A stretch of DNA of 64,000 bases from Bugula neritina (taxonomy: Eukaryota; Bryozoa; Gymnolaemata; Cheilostomatida; Bugulidae). The notes under the pieces are model-generated. The model was not told the DNA's origin, searched no databases, and worked only from the letters and a program-made list of their open reading frames with translations. Position numbers and translations under genes: made by a program. The stretch covers positions 25,860,126 through 25,924,125 of the forward strand of contig OZ037766.1 in assembly GCA_964035545.1 (NCBI GenBank), written 5' to 3'. Within the stretch, counting starts at the first letter, position 1. Each line of letters opens with the position of its first letter. Positions 62,886 through 64,000 of the stretch are shown one piece after another.

Positions 62886-64000
62886 TGTCGACTACAGAAA
62901 TAAAAGTTTAAATGGATGCAGATAGTAAATAGTCCGATGTGATAGTTCAGTGCTACAGGTTTCAAAGCTCAAGTGTATAATATACTCTGTAACCTGCGTG
63001 CGTAGTGCACATTGCGTTACTTGCTGCAGTCTCTTTGTATAAACCTTTGGCCGCCCTTTTGATTCCTTTTAAAGGAATTAACTCTTGCTTCATTTCTTTA
63101 CTGACTACCAGTATAGAGTATAGTGCAGTAGGCTATAATGTTTGTATTATATTCAGTGGTACCAGTAAATTAAACCTTTTGAAACGATTTAGATTTATTC
63201 ATGTAAATGTTAGTATGACTAAATCATGTGATAATGACGATATTTGCCAGGATGTAACTCTGCTTAATACTAGTATTTCATTCAGCTACTCCAATCAATA
63301 AACAAAAGTCAACAACCATCTGCGCAGTTAATACAGAAGAAGGCAATCAACTTTTTCATAATAATATTTTTATTGATTATTCTATGCTAATATAAATTAT
63401 TTTTGCAATTTGTTAGCTATTGAGTTTCCAACAAGGTTGCAAAAGCACTTTGCTTTAGCTTTTTATGTTTTTGAGGTCATTTGGTCAGGTTTAATCATAA
63501 TTTACTTCAGGTCTTTGATTATTAAGTTCAAAAACCTGATTTCATTCATATTGTTTCTTGAAGTGGCTTGTGTTAGGAAGAGTGAATATAATTGATATAT
63601 CTAGTATATGCAATGAACCTGATACTCATATAATATATACTCCAATACGCTCATATATACTCTAATATACCCAAATATACTCAAATATGTTCTAATATAC
63701 TCATATTTATGCTCCAATGTGCTTATATATTTACATGCTGCAATACACTTATATATTCTCTTATATACTCATATCTATTATGTACTTCAATCTACTCCAA
63801 TATACCCATATATATTCCAATATATATTCCAATATACTCAAATAATTTGTTTGCACAGTGCATACAGTTCAATCACTGAGTTTCTCCAGCCCCAGTTAAT
63901 TATTAATGCAATTTTAAATGCTGCTGTTAGATGAATAAACAATTTTTCATAGTTCGTGGCCCATATATCAAAACTGAATTGCTTTCTTGAATCATTTTAG
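62886..64000. other. Rest of SLC9 intron 3, no gene seen
   Basis: Contains degenerate atatactcaaatata repeats (about 63600-63850). The window ends in attgctttcttgaatcattttag, a good polypyrimidine tract plus AG, so the next SLC9 exon may begin at the first base beyond the window. A 98-codon frame at 63005-63301 is AT-rich and resembles nothing known. Confidence 0.45.

Noticed and set aside
62656-62925. Cys/Gly/Val-rich ORFs (CCTGVAAVQG repeats)
   Set aside because: Translations of the 17 bp minisatellite in SLC9 intron 3.
63005-63301. 98-codon ORF downstream of SLC9 exon 3
   Set aside because: AT-rich, no SLC9 similarity and no recognised family; kept only as a note within the intron description.

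Overview
The window reads as an intron-rich, AT-rich animal nuclear genome. Every gene is split by GT-AG introns of roughly 100 to 3,400 bases. The proteins include metazoan families: a tetraspanin, an SLC22 transporter, peroxisomal ACOX3, the cilium protein FBF1 and an endosomal Na+/H+ exchanger. There are no bacterial operons. I cannot place the species; a slowly evolving invertebrate (cnidarian, sponge or spiralian) would fit.

Six genes were rebuilt exon by exon. Splice phases agree at every junction, and each complete model ends in one stop after a whole number of codons. They are: PAN3, deadenylase subunit (minus, 1744-9872, 14 coding exons, 634 aa); a tetraspanin (plus, 14504-22271, 8 exons, 312 aa); an SLC22-type transporter (plus, 25261-30358, 10 exons, 566 aa); ACOX3 with a C-terminal SKL peroxisome signal (minus, 31529-40160, 15 exons, 704 aa); FBF1, a ciliary transition-fibre protein (minus, 41941-56810, 27 exons, 1322 aa); and the 5' part of an SLC9A6/7/9-type exchanger (plus, 58251-62201 and continuing past the window). 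PAN3 and the tetraspanin diverge across 4.6 kb, SLC22 and ACOX3 converge, and FBF1 and SLC9 are head to head across a short compact promoter region. The genes form no shared pathway.

Most of the remaining DNA is introns filled with minisatellites (15 to 48 base units), (TA)n tracts and small transposons. The largest insertion is a Penelope-like retroelement inside tetraspanin intron 3. It carries reverse transcriptase and GIY-YIG coding sequence and sits in a giant near-perfect palindrome with two arms of about 795 bp. Two non-autonomous DNA transposons are visible with their target duplications: one TA-type in PAN3, and one hAT-type with an 8 bp duplication in FBF1.

The observations most worth following are: the palindromic Penelope element in a transcribed intron; minisatellites whose units copy splice-site-like sequence; an FBF1 start codon split by an intron with a short upstream ORF; an X-box-like motif in the FBF1/SLC9 promoter; a GC-AG intron in ACOX3; a repeated DDWLGL-type motif in FBF1; and an 18 bp minisatellite of over 1 kb that is open in frame on both strands. 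Coordinates and phases come from reading the sequence; family names come from remembered conserved motifs, not from a database search.
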